Source of the DNA: Pseudomonadota bacterium
Lineage (GTDB): Bacteria > Pseudomonadota > Alphaproteobacteria > Acetobacterales > Acetobacteraceae
Direction of reading: 5' to 3'
Length of the DNA stretch: 40,356 bases
Assembly (NCBI GenBank): GCA_021815825.1
Contig: JAKAZO010000020.1
Coordinates: forward strand, 1 to 40,356
Shown: in pieces, positions 17,364 to 25,209 of the stretch
Layout: every line of letters starts with the position of its first letter
Numbering within the stretch: position 1 is the stretch's first letter
Made by a program: the position numbers and the translations under genes
The notes under the pieces: model-generated
Database searches by the model: none
What the model was told of the DNA's origin: nothing
What the model saw: only the letters and a program-made list of their open reading frames with translations

Positions 17364-17953
17364 GGCGGCCCGAGCCGTCCGGCGTGCATCACGAGATGCC
17401 GCGCCCCGAGCCGGGACGGCTGGCCCGGGTCGTGGGTCGACATCATCAGCACCAGTCCGGCGCCGAGGCGTTCGGCGAGCAGCGCCTCCACCCGCGCCAC
17501 GCTGGCGGGATCGAGCGCGCTGGTCGGCTCGTCGAGCAGCAGCGCCGCCGGCGCGCGCACCAGGGCGCGGATCAGCGCCAGGCGCTGGCGCTCTCCCGAT
17601 GAGAGCCGCGCGACTGTGGCGGCGAACAGCTCCGCCGCCAGCCCCAGCCGCTCGCCCAGCGCGGCGGCGGCGGCCTGTTGGGCGGGCTGGAAATGCGCGC
17701 CGACGCTGGCGTCCCACCAGCCGGATTCGGCGGCGCAGTAGATGACGCGCGCGCGCCATTCCGGCGCGCGCATCCCAGCGCGCGGCCGGCCATCGAGCCA
17801 GGCCTCGCCTTCGTTGGGATCGAGATCGGCCACCATGCGCAGGCACAGGCTCTTGCCCGAGCCCGACGCACCGCTGATCGCCACCGCCTCGCCATGGCCG
17901 ATGACGAGATCGAACGGGCCGGCCAGCGCGCTGCGCAGCCCGACGAGGCGCAA
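17360..17953 (-). CDS. FetA-like ABC exporter ATP-binding subunit
   Basis: A 197-residue nucleotide-binding subunit for the adjacent FetB-like permease. Walker A is GASGSGKS, the signature is LSSGERQR, Walker B ends LLLDEPT and the H-loop is STHDPG. The Q-loop position reads YCAAESGWW, so the usual Gln is replaced by Ala, an unusual feature for an ABC ATPase. The start is uncertain. The TTG at 17953 gives a normal N-terminus five bases after the peptidase stop, but its ribosome-binding site is poorly spaced, and a CTG at 17965 is an alternative. It overlaps the permease gene by four bases. Confidence 0.85.
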   Translation of the reverse strand: MRLVGLRSALAGPFDLVIGHGEAVAISGASGSGKSLCLRMVADLDPNEGEAWLDGRPRAGMRAPEWRARVIYCAAESGWWDASVGAHFQPAQQAAAAALGERLGLAAELFAATVARLSSGERQRLALIRALVRAPAALLLDEPTSALDPASVARVEALLAERLGAGLVLMMSTHDPGQPSRLGARHLVMHAGRLGPP

Positions 17954-17957
17954 GCCT

Positions 17958-19352
17958 TCAGCCAGGGCCGAGATGCCCGAGCAGGCGGATATGCGCCCGC
18001 AGACCGTGGGTGAAGCAGGCGAGATCGAATTTCTCGTTCGGACTGTGCACCTGGTCGTCGTCGAGGCCGAAGCCCATCAGCAGCGTGTCCAGCCCGAGCA
18101 CGCGCTTGAAGCTCTCCACCACCGGGATCGAACCGCCGCTGCCGACGAAAACGGGCTCGCGTCCATATTCCTCGGCCAGCGCGGCCCGCGCCGCCGCGAT
18201 CAGGGGCGAGTGCGTCGGCACCTCGATGCCGGGGCTCTGGCCAAACACCTCGTAGGCCGCCTCGATGCCGGGCGGCAGGCGCTCGGCGACGAAGCGGCGG
18301 AAGGAAGCGAGCACCGCCGCCGGGTCCTGGTCCGGCACCAGGCGGAAGGAGAGCTTGGCCCGTGCCTCGCCGGGAATGACGGTCTTCGCGCCCGGGCCCG
18401 TATAGCCGCCCCAGAGCCCGTTGATGTCGGCGGTCGGACGGGCCCAGAGCCGCTCCAGCGCCGGCAGTCCGGCCTCGCCGGCCGGCTGCAGCAGCCCGAT
18501 CTGGCCGAGAAACTCACGCTCGTCGAAGCCGAGCGCGCCCCACGAGGCAGCCTGCTCGGGGGGGACCGGGCGGACCCGGTCGTAGAACCCGGCCAGCCGC
18601 ACGCGGCCCTGCGTGTCGTGCAGATCGCCGAGGATGCGCGTGAGCAGGTTCAGCGCGTTCAGCGCCGAGCCGCCATACAGGCCCGAATGCAGGTCGCGCG
18701 TCGCCGCGCGCAGCGTCAGTTCGACATAGACCAGACCACGCAGCCGCGTGGTGATCGCCGGCGTGTGGATGTCCCACATGTTGGTATCGGAGATCACCGC
18801 GGCGTCGGCGGCGAGTGCGGCGCGCTGGGTGAGGAGGAATGGTTCGAGATTGGGACTGCCGACTTCCTCCTCGCCCTCGACCAGCACAGTGACGCGCGCC
18901 GGCAGCCCGCCGGTGACCGCGTGCCAGGCGCGAAAGGCGGCGAGCCAGGTGCAGACCTGCCCTTTGTCATCGACGGCGCCGCGCGCCACCACGCGCTCCC
19001 CGTGCGGGCCCTGGGTACGTGTCGGCTCGAAGGGCGGCGTCGTCCAGAGCTCGAGCGGTTCCGGCGGCTGCACGTCGTAATGGCCGTAATAGAGCAGGTG
19101 CGGGGCGTTGCCGCCGGGGCCGGGATGGTGGGCGAGGACGCAGGGCTGCCCCGGTGTCGCGTGCAGCGCGGCCTCGAAGCCGAGCTCGGCGAGTTCGGCG
19201 CGCACCCATTCGGCCGCGGCGGCGCAGTCGGCCGCGTGCGCGGGCTGGGCGCTGACGCTCGGGATGCGCAACAGCGCGAACCACCGCTCCAGCGCCGCCT
19301 GATGGGTGCTGTCGGCGTGACGCAGCACACCCTCGATCCGGCCATTCGCCAT
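17958..19352 (-). CDS. M20 family metallopeptidase (dipeptidase-like)
   Basis: A 464-residue zinc peptidase of the M20/M28-fold group, most like broad dipeptidases that cleave short peptides in the cytoplasm. The first zinc motif is YGHYDVQPP with the conserved His and Asp, then GAVDDKGQ (bridging Asp) and the catalytic Glu-Glu pair in VEGEEEVGS. A dimerisation lid domain occupies about residues 190-330, and a late His lies in DDDQVHSPNE. No signal peptide is present. The ATG at 19352 follows GGAGG by seven bases. It lies between a TetR gene and the FetAB-like exporter genes on the same strand, five bases before the ATPase start. Confidence 0.93.
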   Translation of the reverse strand: MANGRIEGVLRHADSTHQAALERWFALLRIPSVSAQPAHAADCAAAAEWVRAELAELGFEAALHATPGQPCVLAHHPGPGGNAPHLLYYGHYDVQPPEPLELWTTPPFEPTRTQGPHGERVVARGAVDDKGQVCTWLAAFRAWHAVTGGLPARVTVLVEGEEEVGSPNLEPFLLTQRAALAADAAVISDTNMWDIHTPAITTRLRGLVYVELTLRAATRDLHSGLYGGSALNALNLLTRILGDLHDTQGRVRLAGFYDRVRPVPPEQAASWGALGFDEREFLGQIGLLQPAGEAGLPALERLWARPTADINGLWGGYTGPGAKTVIPGEARAKLSFRLVPDQDPAAVLASFRRFVAERLPPGIEAAYEVFGQSPGIEVPTHSPLIAAARAALAEEYGREPVFVGSGGSIPVVESFKRVLGLDTLLMGFGLDDDQVHSPNEKFDLACFTHGLRAHIRLLGHLGPG

Positions 19353-19397
19353 GCTGGAGCCTCCGCCTTTGCCGCCCGATCCCTGCGGCGCCCGGGG

Positions 19398-20033
19398 TCA
19401 CTCACTGCCGATGTGGGCACCATAGGTATGAAGGAACATTTCGACGGCGCCGTCCACCACGCGATCGAGCATCGCCTCCGTCGGGTTGGGCAGCAGATTG
19501 AGCTTGCAGCGGAACCAGACACGGGTCTGGCACAAGGCGAAGAACTGCTCGGCGGCGAACTCGGCGTCCGGCACGCGCAACAGGCCGCGCGCGCTCTGGG
19601 CGGTGAGCCAGCGCGACATGAAGCCGATCGCCTGCGCCGGCCCGGCCTCGTAGAATTTCCGCGCCAGCTCGGGGAATTTCTCCGCCTCGGAGACGACGAC
19701 CCGGTAGATCGTGCGCCCTGTGGGGGAGAGCATCATGCGGATGAAGCGCCGGCCGATGATGCCGAGCGTGGCGGCGGGATCGGCGCCGGCATCCGCGCCC
19801 TCGAACAGGCGGGTCAGATTCTGCGCGATCTCGGCCTCGACGAAGGCGACGAACAGGTGCGCCTTGCTCTCGAAATGATTATAGAGCGTGCCCTTGGAGA
19901 CGCTCGCCTCGGCGGCGATGCGCGACATCGACGCGCCCTCATAGCCCTCGGCGGCGAATACGATGCCGGCGCCGCGCAGGATCTGTCCGCGCTTCTCCGG
20001 GGAAAGGGCCTCGATGGCGACCATCCGTTGCAC
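19398..20033 (-). CDS. TetR/AcrR family transcriptional repressor
   Basis: A TetR-type regulator of about 211 residues. The N-terminal helix-turn-helix is clear (SRIAAEASVSKGTLYNHFESKA region), and the C-terminal ligand-binding domain is of the AefR-like type. The ligand is unknown. The start is ambiguous: GTG at 20033 lies four bases after GGAG, while ATG at 20024 also fits the family N-terminus. The gene diverges from a NodT-type outer-membrane efflux gene, with a 7-bp-arm palindrome between them, the classic arrangement of a repressor controlling itself and an efflux component. The M20 peptidase gene follows after 45 bases on the same strand. Confidence 0.9.
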   Translation of the reverse strand: MQRMVAIEALSPEKRGQILRGAGIVFAAEGYEGASMSRIAAEASVSKGTLYNHFESKAHLFVAFVEAEIAQNLTRLFEGADAGADPAATLGIIGRRFIRMMLSPTGRTIYRVVVSEAEKFPELARKFYEAGPAQAIGFMSRWLTAQSARGLLRVPDAEFAAEQFFALCQTRVWFRCKLNLLPNPTEAMLDRVVDGAVEMFLHTYGAHIGSE

Positions 20034-20054
20034 GTATCTCCAAGGACGAGCGCC

Positions 20055-20082
20055 TTGACGAATGCCGCAAGCGGGGTAGTTT
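20055..20082 (+). promoter_or_regulatory. Candidate promoter of the outer-membrane factor gene
   Basis: TTGACG (20055-20060), a 16-base spacer and TAGTTT (20077-20082) resemble a sigma-70 promoter with a strong -35 and a weak -10. The predicted start falls at about 20089, just ahead of the palindrome at 20090-20108, so bound repressor would block early transcription. A minus-strand TTGACA (20087-20082) could serve the tetR side. Confidence 0.4.
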
Positions 20083-20089
20083 GTCAAAG

Positions 20090-20108
20090 TGACCGAACCG
20101 ATCGGTCA
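20090..20108 (+). promoter_or_regulatory. Palindromic TetR-type operator
   Basis: TGACCGA, five bases, TCGGTCA: a perfect inverted repeat with 7-bp arms, which also contains the inner palindrome ACCGATCGGT. It lies in the 200-base gap between the divergent tetR gene and the outer-membrane factor gene. Its size and GACCG/CGGTC composition suit a TetR dimer. Which protein binds it is inference from position. Confidence 0.6.
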
Positions 20109-20233
20109 GGAGCGGATCGTGGCTGGCGCGGCGTCCGGTGTCAGACGGGCCAACGCTCCGGCTGCCGGCGGAGCATGGGCGGCCAGCTGAGCATGCGTGG
20201 CTTGCGGCGGTCGCAGGGTTGGAGAAGGCAGGA

Positions 20234-21856
20234 ATGAAACCTTGGGCGCGAAACGGCCGGTTGCGGCGCTGGACGTTCGTGCGAGGGGCGTTGGTGCCAG
20301 CAGCCTTGGTGTCGCTGCTGGGAGGTTGTACGGTTGGCCCGGACTTCGCGCAGCCCAAGCCCTGGTGGTCTCCTGCCTCCTGGGGCCAGCACGAGGTGAA
20401 GCCGGTCGTCGCATCCAGCAAGCCGGTGGTGGCGGCGGTGGACCCGGCCTGGTGGAACCAGTTCCACGATGCCGAGATGACGGCGCTCGAGGGCCGCCTG
20501 GTCGAGAGTAATCTCGACCTGCGCATCGCCATGATCCGGCTCGGCGAGTCCCGCGCCGCCTACGGCCAGGCCCGGGCGGCGATGTTCCCGACGCTGAATG
20601 CCAACGGCTCCTACACGCGCGAACTGATCAGCCCGAACGGCATCGTCTCCGCCTTCGGCGCCGGCGCGCCCGGCGGCAGCTTCACCGCCCAGAGCGGCAT
20701 CGCCAGCGGCCTCGTCGGCACCCAGGCGGGCACCGTGATCCCGAACACCACTGGCGTCATCCCCCCGTTCAACCTCTACCAGTACGGCTTCGACGCGACT
20801 TGGGAGATCGACCTCTGGGGCCGGGTGCGCCGCGGCGTGGAGGCGGCGCAGGCGAGTGTCGATGCGGCGAACGATCAGCTGCGCGACACGCTCGTTGCCA
20901 TCGAGGCCGAGTTGGCGCGCGACTATATCCAGCTCCGCGGCGTTCAGCGGACGCGCCAGATCATCGAGGAAAATCTGGCGAGCGCGCGCGAAAGCCTGAA
21001 ACTGACGCAGGAGCGCGCCACCACCGGCCTGACCACCGATCTCGACGTTGCCAACGCCCAGGCGCAGGCCGACGGCATCGCCGCCCAGCTGCCGCAGCTC
21101 GAGCAGCAGGAGGCGCAGCTCATCAACGCCGTCAGCCAGCTTCTCGGCCAGCCGCCGCAGGCGCTCGCCGGCGATCTCCGCCCGGCCAAGCCGATCCCGC
21201 CCGTGCCGCCCCAGATCCCGGTCGGCCTGCCCTCCGATCTCGCCCGCCGCCGCCCGGACATCCGCGCCGCCGAGGCGCAGCTCCATGCCGCCACGGCGCA
21301 GATCGGCGTCGCCGTGGCGAGCTTCTTCCCGAGCATTTCGCTCTCCGGCAGCTTTGGCTTCCAGTCGGTCACCACCAACAACATCTTCAATTGGAACTCG
21401 CAGCAATATGGCTTTGGCCCGACCGTCGTGCTGCCGATCTTCCAGGGTGGGCAGCTGGTTTCCACGCTGGAGCTGCGCAAGCAGCAGGAGAAGGAAGCGG
21501 CGGTGGCCTATCAGCGCACCGTGCTCGCCGCGCTGCACGACGTCGACAATGCGCTGACCGCCTACGACGCCGAACAGAAGCGAAACCAGCGCCTCGCCAC
21601 CGAGACCGCGGCGGCGCGGCGAGCGCTTGAGCTCGCCCGTGCGCGCTATGTGCAGGGCATCTCGACATTCCTCGATGTGCTCGAGGCGCAGCGTGTGGTG
21701 CTCGCTGCGGAGCAGCAGCTCGCCGACAGCACCACAACGGTCTCGACCAACCTCGTCGCCCTCTACAAATCCTTGGGCGGCGGCTGGGAGTCCGCCTACC
21801 CTCTGCCGGATACGACGGCAAAGGCCGCGCCAGTGACGCCGGTCAAGGGCGGCTGA
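20234..21856 (+). CDS. NodT-type outer-membrane efflux lipoprotein
   Basis: A 540-residue outer-membrane channel of the TolC/OprM-NodT family. The N-terminus is an Arg-rich signal with the lipobox LLGGC (acylated C32), followed by CTVGPDF, a hallmark of the family. Two repeated outer-membrane-efflux domains follow, with long helices such as the NAQAQADGIAAQLPQLEQQE region and the conserved RRPDIRAAEAQL. Such channels work with a periplasmic adaptor and an RND, MFS or ABC pump, none of which adjoins it here. The ATG at 20234 is chosen because it opens the signal sequence and is preceded by a purine-rich ribosome-binding site. It is divergent from tetR. Confidence 0.92.
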   Translation: MKPWARNGRLRRWTFVRGALVPAALVSLLGGCTVGPDFAQPKPWWSPASWGQHEVKPVVASSKPVVAAVDPAWWNQFHDAEMTALEGRLVESNLDLRIAMIRLGESRAAYGQARAAMFPTLNANGSYTRELISPNGIVSAFGAGAPGGSFTAQSGIASGLVGTQAGTVIPNTTGVIPPFNLYQYGFDATWEIDLWGRVRRGVEAAQASVDAANDQLRDTLVAIEAELARDYIQLRGVQRTRQIIEENLASARESLKLTQERATTGLTTDLDVANAQAQADGIAAQLPQLEQQEAQLINAVSQLLGQPPQALAGDLRPAKPIPPVPPQIPVGLPSDLARRRPDIRAAEAQLHAATAQIGVAVASFFPSISLSGSFGFQSVTTNNIFNWNSQQYGFGPTVVLPIFQGGQLVSTLELRKQQEKEAAVAYQRTVLAALHDVDNALTAYDAEQKRNQRLATETAAARRALELARARYVQGISTFLDVLEAQRVVLAAEQQLADSTTTVSTNLVALYKSLGGGWESAYPLPDTTAKAAPVTPVKGG

Positions 21857-21884
21857 TCCGGTCGCGGCGCGCCGCCGAATAGGC

Positions 21885-21913
21885 TTGACGGTAGGATGAC
21901 GTATACGTAAACT
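21885..21913 (+). promoter_or_regulatory. Candidate sigma-70 promoter of the fatty-acid degradation operon
   Basis: TTGACG (21885-21890), an optimal 17-base spacer and TAAACT (21908-21913) lie 42 bases before the acyl-CoA ligase start. The -35 matches five of six consensus positions and the -10 four of six. A 10-bp palindrome overlaps the spacer and the first base of the -10. Confidence 0.55.
21899..21908 (+). promoter_or_regulatory. Palindrome ACGTATACGT, candidate operator
   Basis: A perfect 10-bp palindrome between the -35 and -10 elements of the operon promoter. MerR-family regulators typically bind in promoter spacers, and a LiuR-like MerR gene is the second gene of this operon, so it is a reasonable binding site. 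The link is inference. Confidence 0.45.
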
Positions 21914-21954
21914 CACTCTCGTAAAGCAGCAGTTGGGCGGGGACGCAGCGGCGG

Positions 21955-23637
21955 ATGAGCATGGGTGGGGGAGAGCAGCCCGAGCGTGGACCCACCGCGG
22001 ACGCGGCGATGGCGCCACTGCCGCCGCCGAGCACGGTACCGGCCCTGCTCGATGCGGCGGTTGCCCGCTTTCCCGGCCAGCCGGCGATCGATTTCATGGG
22101 TCGGCGCTGGACCTATGCGGCACTCGGTGCACTGGTCGATCGGGCCGCGAGTGGGCTGCAGCGGATCGGTGTCGTCAAGGGCACGCGCGTCGGCCTCTGC
22201 CTCCCCAACACGCCCTATTCGGTGATACTCTACTTTGCCGCGCTGAAGGCCGGCGCGATCGTGGTCAACTACAATCCGCTCTACGTCGAGCGCGAGTTGC
22301 TGACGCAGATCCGCGACTCGGGCACCACCATCATGGTGGTGCCAGACCTCCCCGCGATCCACGGCAAGGTGGGGCGCGTTGCCGCCGAAGCCGGGCTGGC
22401 CCGCATCATCGTCTGCCCGATCGCGGCGATGCTGCCGACCCTGCATTGTCTCGCCTATCACCTGATCCGCTGGCGCGAGCGGACGCACGCGGATCCCTTG
22501 AACCTGTCGTTCACACGACTCATCGGCAGCAAAACCCCTCTCACGCCGGTGGCGATCGACCCCGAACGGGATGTTGCGGTGCTGCAATATACCGGCGGCA
22601 CGACGGGCATTCCCAAGGGGGCGATGCTCACCCACGCCAATCTCACCGCGAACAGCGCGCAGGTCATCGCGCAGGCCGCTACCCTGCGGCCGGGAGACGA
22701 GCGCGTGCTCGGCGTGCTGCCGCTGTTCCACGTATTCGCCATGACCTGCGTGATGAATTGCGGCATCGCGCTCGGCGCCGAGATCGTCCTCCTGCCCCGC
22801 TTCGAAATCCGCCAGCTGATGCGCACGATCGCGCGGACCCGCCCGAGCGTCTTTCCGGCGGTGCCGACGATCTATGGCGCGATCAACACCGCCGCCGAGC
22901 ACATGCGCATCGATCTCACCTCGATCCGCTACTGTACTTCCGGTGGCGCGCCGCTCCCCACCGAGGTGGCGCAACGCTTCGAACAGCTCACCGGCGGTAG
23001 CCTCACCGAGGGCTACGGGCTGAGCGAAACATCCCCCGTGGTCTGCTTCACCCCGCCCGGACGTGAACGCAAGCCGGGCTCGGTTGGTCCCGCGGTGCCC
23101 GGCACGGTGATCGAGATCCGCGATCCGTCCGATCCGGCCCGCAAGCTTGGCGTCGGCGAAAAGGGCGAGATCTGCATCCGCGGGCCGCAGGTCATGCTGG
23201 GCTACTGGAATCGTGCCGAGGCGACGCGCGAGGCCTTCTTCGAGGGCGCGCTGCGCACCGGCGACATCGGCTATCTCGATGCCGACAACTATCTGTTCCT
23301 CGTCGATCGCATCAAGGACGTGATCCTGTGCGGCGGCTACAACGTCTATCCGCGCGTGCTGGAGGAGGCGCTGTATCAGCATGAAGCCGTCGCCGAGGTG
23401 GTGGTGATCGGCATCCCCGATCCGTATCGCGGCCAGTCGCCGAAGGCCTTCGTGACCCTGCGGCCCGGGCGCAGCGTGAACCCGGAAGCACTGCGCGACT
23501 TCCTCAAGGGCTATGTCTCGCCGATCGAGTTGCCCAAGGAGATCGAGATTCGTACAAGCCTGCCGAAGACGATGATCGGCAAGCTGTCGAAGAAGGCGCT
23601 CGAGGACGAGCTGGCGCAGAAGGGTGACCAGGCATGA
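21955..23637 (+). CDS. fadD: Long-chain fatty-acid-CoA ligase
   Basis: Activates fatty acids to acyl-CoA with ATP, the entry step of beta-oxidation. The 560-residue ANL-superfamily enzyme has the P-loop YTGGTTGIPKGAM, the EGYGLSETSP adenine-site motif, the TGDIGYLD motif with the ribose-binding Asp, and a C-terminal domain with the catalytic Lys in the PKTMIGKLSKKAL region. The ATG at 21955 is followed by an in-frame ATG two codons on. It is the first gene of an operon with merR, thiolase, fadN-type and acyl-CoA dehydrogenase genes, and its stop overlaps the MerR start as ATGA. Confidence 0.93.
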   Translation: MSMGGGEQPERGPTADAAMAPLPPPSTVPALLDAAVARFPGQPAIDFMGRRWTYAALGALVDRAASGLQRIGVVKGTRVGLCLPNTPYSVILYFAALKAGAIVVNYNPLYVERELLTQIRDSGTTIMVVPDLPAIHGKVGRVAAEAGLARIIVCPIAAMLPTLHCLAYHLIRWRERTHADPLNLSFTRLIGSKTPLTPVAIDPERDVAVLQYTGGTTGIPKGAMLTHANLTANSAQVIAQAATLRPGDERVLGVLPLFHVFAMTCVMNCGIALGAEIVLLPRFEIRQLMRTIARTRPSVFPAVPTIYGAINTAAEHMRIDLTSIRYCTSGGAPLPTEVAQRFEQLTGGSLTEGYGLSETSPVVCFTPPGRERKPGSVGPAVPGTVIEIRDPSDPARKLGVGEKGEICIRGPQVMLGYWNRAEATREAFFEGALRTGDIGYLDADNYLFLVDRIKDVILCGGYNVYPRVLEEALYQHEAVAEVVVIGIPDPYRGQSPKAFVTLRPGRSVNPEALRDFLKGYVSPIELPKEIEIRTSLPKTMIGKLSKKALEDELAQKGDQA

Positions 23638-24050
23638 AGATGCAGCCGGAGGCCGGCGGGGAAGAGCTGTTCACCGTCACCGAGTTGGCAGCGGATCTCG
23701 GCATCAGCGCGCGCACGATCCGCTTCTACGAAGCCAAGCACCTGCTCGTACCCCGCCGCGTCGGGACGACGCGTGCCTACACCCGTCACGACCGAGCCCG
23801 CATGATCCTTATCCTGCGCGGCAAGCGGTTGGGGTTCTCGCTCCGCGAAGTCAAGGAGTATCTGGATCTCTACGATATCGACCGGAGCAAGGGCGAACAG
23901 CTGCGCATGCTGAGCGCGGCGGTGCAGAGCCGGATCGCGAGGCTCGAGGAGCAGCGCATCGCCCTCGAGGAAACCCTGGCCGAGCTGCGCGAGATCGATC
24001 GCCAGGCGGCCGATGCCATGGCCGCCGTGCAGCGCGCGCCGGTCACCTGA
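23634..24050 (+). CDS. MerR family regulator (LiuR-like)
   Basis: A 138-residue DNA-binding regulator. The N-terminal winged helix-turn-helix reads FTVTELAADLGISARTIRFYE, followed by RAYTRHDRARM and the stretch LRGKRLGFSLREVKEYLDLYD, characteristic of LiuR-type regulators, which in proteobacteria control branched-chain amino-acid and fatty-acid catabolism. The C-terminal part is a long coiled-coil dimerisation helix (about 95-130). No cysteine is present, so it does not sense metals. It overlaps the ligase gene by four bases, so it is co-expressed with the pathway it probably controls, perhaps with an acyl-CoA as effector (inference). Confidence 0.9.
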   Translation: MKMQPEAGGEELFTVTELAADLGISARTIRFYEAKHLLVPRRVGTTRAYTRHDRARMILILRGKRLGFSLREVKEYLDLYDIDRSKGEQLRMLSAAVQSRIARLEEQRIALEETLAELREIDRQAADAMAAVQRAPVT

Positions 24051-24072
24051 TCGACAGAACGGAGCAGCAACC

Positions 24073-25209
24073 ATGCCGCAGGCGGTCATCGCGGGCTATG
24101 CCCGATCTCCCTTCACCCTGGCCAAGCGGGGCGCGCTGGCGCGCGTCCGGCCCGACGACATCGCCGCGCAAGTCGTGCGCGCGCTCGTCGCCCGCAGCGG
24201 CGTCGCCGCGGCGGACATCGAGGACCTCATCGTCGGCTGCGCGTTCCCCGAGGGCGAGCAGGGATTGAACGTCGCCCGCCTGATCGGGCTGCTCGCCGAT
24301 CTGCCGATCTCGGTCGCGGGGATGACGGTGAACCGCTTCTGCGGCTCGTCGATGCACGCGGTGCACATCGCCGCGGGGCAGATCGCGCTCGGCGCCGGCG
24401 AGGTCTTCGTCTGCGCCGGAATCGAGAGCATGTCGCGCGTGCCGATGATGGGCTTCAACCCGATGCCGAATCCGGCGCTGGTAGCGAAGAATGCCGCCGC
24501 CTATATCGGCATGGGCGATACGGCCGAAAACGTCGCGCGGCAATGGCGTATTCCCCGCGCCGAACAGGAGGAATTCGCCGTGCGCAGCCACACGCGAGCC
24601 GCGGCGGCGCAGGCGGGCGGACGGTTCGCGGGCGAACTCGTCGCCATCACCGGCAAGGCTGGCAGCACCGAGGCCGATGGCTGCATCCGCCCCGAAACCA
24701 GCGCAGCCGCCCTGGCCGAACTCAAGCCTGCCTTCAGCAAGGACGGCAGCGTCACCGCTGGCACGTCGTCGCCGCTGACCGACGGCGCCGCCGCGGTGCT
24801 CGTGTGCAGTGAGGCGTACGCCGAGCGCACGGGATTGTCACCGCTGGCGCGCATCCGCTCCGTTGCCGTCGCGGGCTGCGCACCCGAGATCATGGGCATC
24901 GGGCCGGTTGCGGCGACGCGCAAGGCACTCGCGCGCGCCGGCATCGGCATCGGCGAAATCGGTGTCGTCGAGCTCAACGAGGCCTTCGCCAGCCAGGCGC
25001 TGGCCTGCGTGCGCGAACTCGGCATCGAGGAAGCGACGCTTAATCTCGATGGCGGCGCGATCGCGCTGGGTCATCCGCTCGGCGCCACCGGGGCGCGCAT
25101 CGTCGGCAAGGCGGCCAGCCTGCTCGTTCGCGAGGGCGCGCGCTACGCGCTGGCGACACAATGTATCGGCGGCGGCCAGGGCATCGCCACCATCCTGGAG
25201 CGCGTGTGA
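24073..25209 (+). CDS. fadA: Acetyl-CoA C-acyltransferase (3-ketoacyl-CoA thiolase)
   Basis: Performs the last step of beta-oxidation, cleaving 3-ketoacyl-CoA with CoA. The 378-residue enzyme is slightly short but complete. The nucleophile is C90 (NRFCGSSM), the base His lies in GHPLGATG, and the second Cys is in QCIGGGQG. The ATG at 24073 lies eight bases after GGAG. The gene follows the MerR regulator by 22 bases, and its TGA overlaps the next start as TGATG, so thiolase and the dehydrogenase/hydratase are translationally coupled, as expected for partners in one complex. Confidence 0.95.
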   Translation: MPQAVIAGYARSPFTLAKRGALARVRPDDIAAQVVRALVARSGVAAADIEDLIVGCAFPEGEQGLNVARLIGLLADLPISVAGMTVNRFCGSSMHAVHIAAGQIALGAGEVFVCAGIESMSRVPMMGFNPMPNPALVAKNAAAYIGMGDTAENVARQWRIPRAEQEEFAVRSHTRAAAAQAGGRFAGELVAITGKAGSTEADGCIRPETSAAALAELKPAFSKDGSVTAGTSSPLTDGAAAVLVCSEAYAERTGLSPLARIRSVAVAGCAPEIMGIGPVAATRKALARAGIGIGEIGVVELNEAFASQALACVRELGIEEATLNLDGGAIALGHPLGATGARIVGKAASLLVREGARYALATQCIGGGQGIATILERV

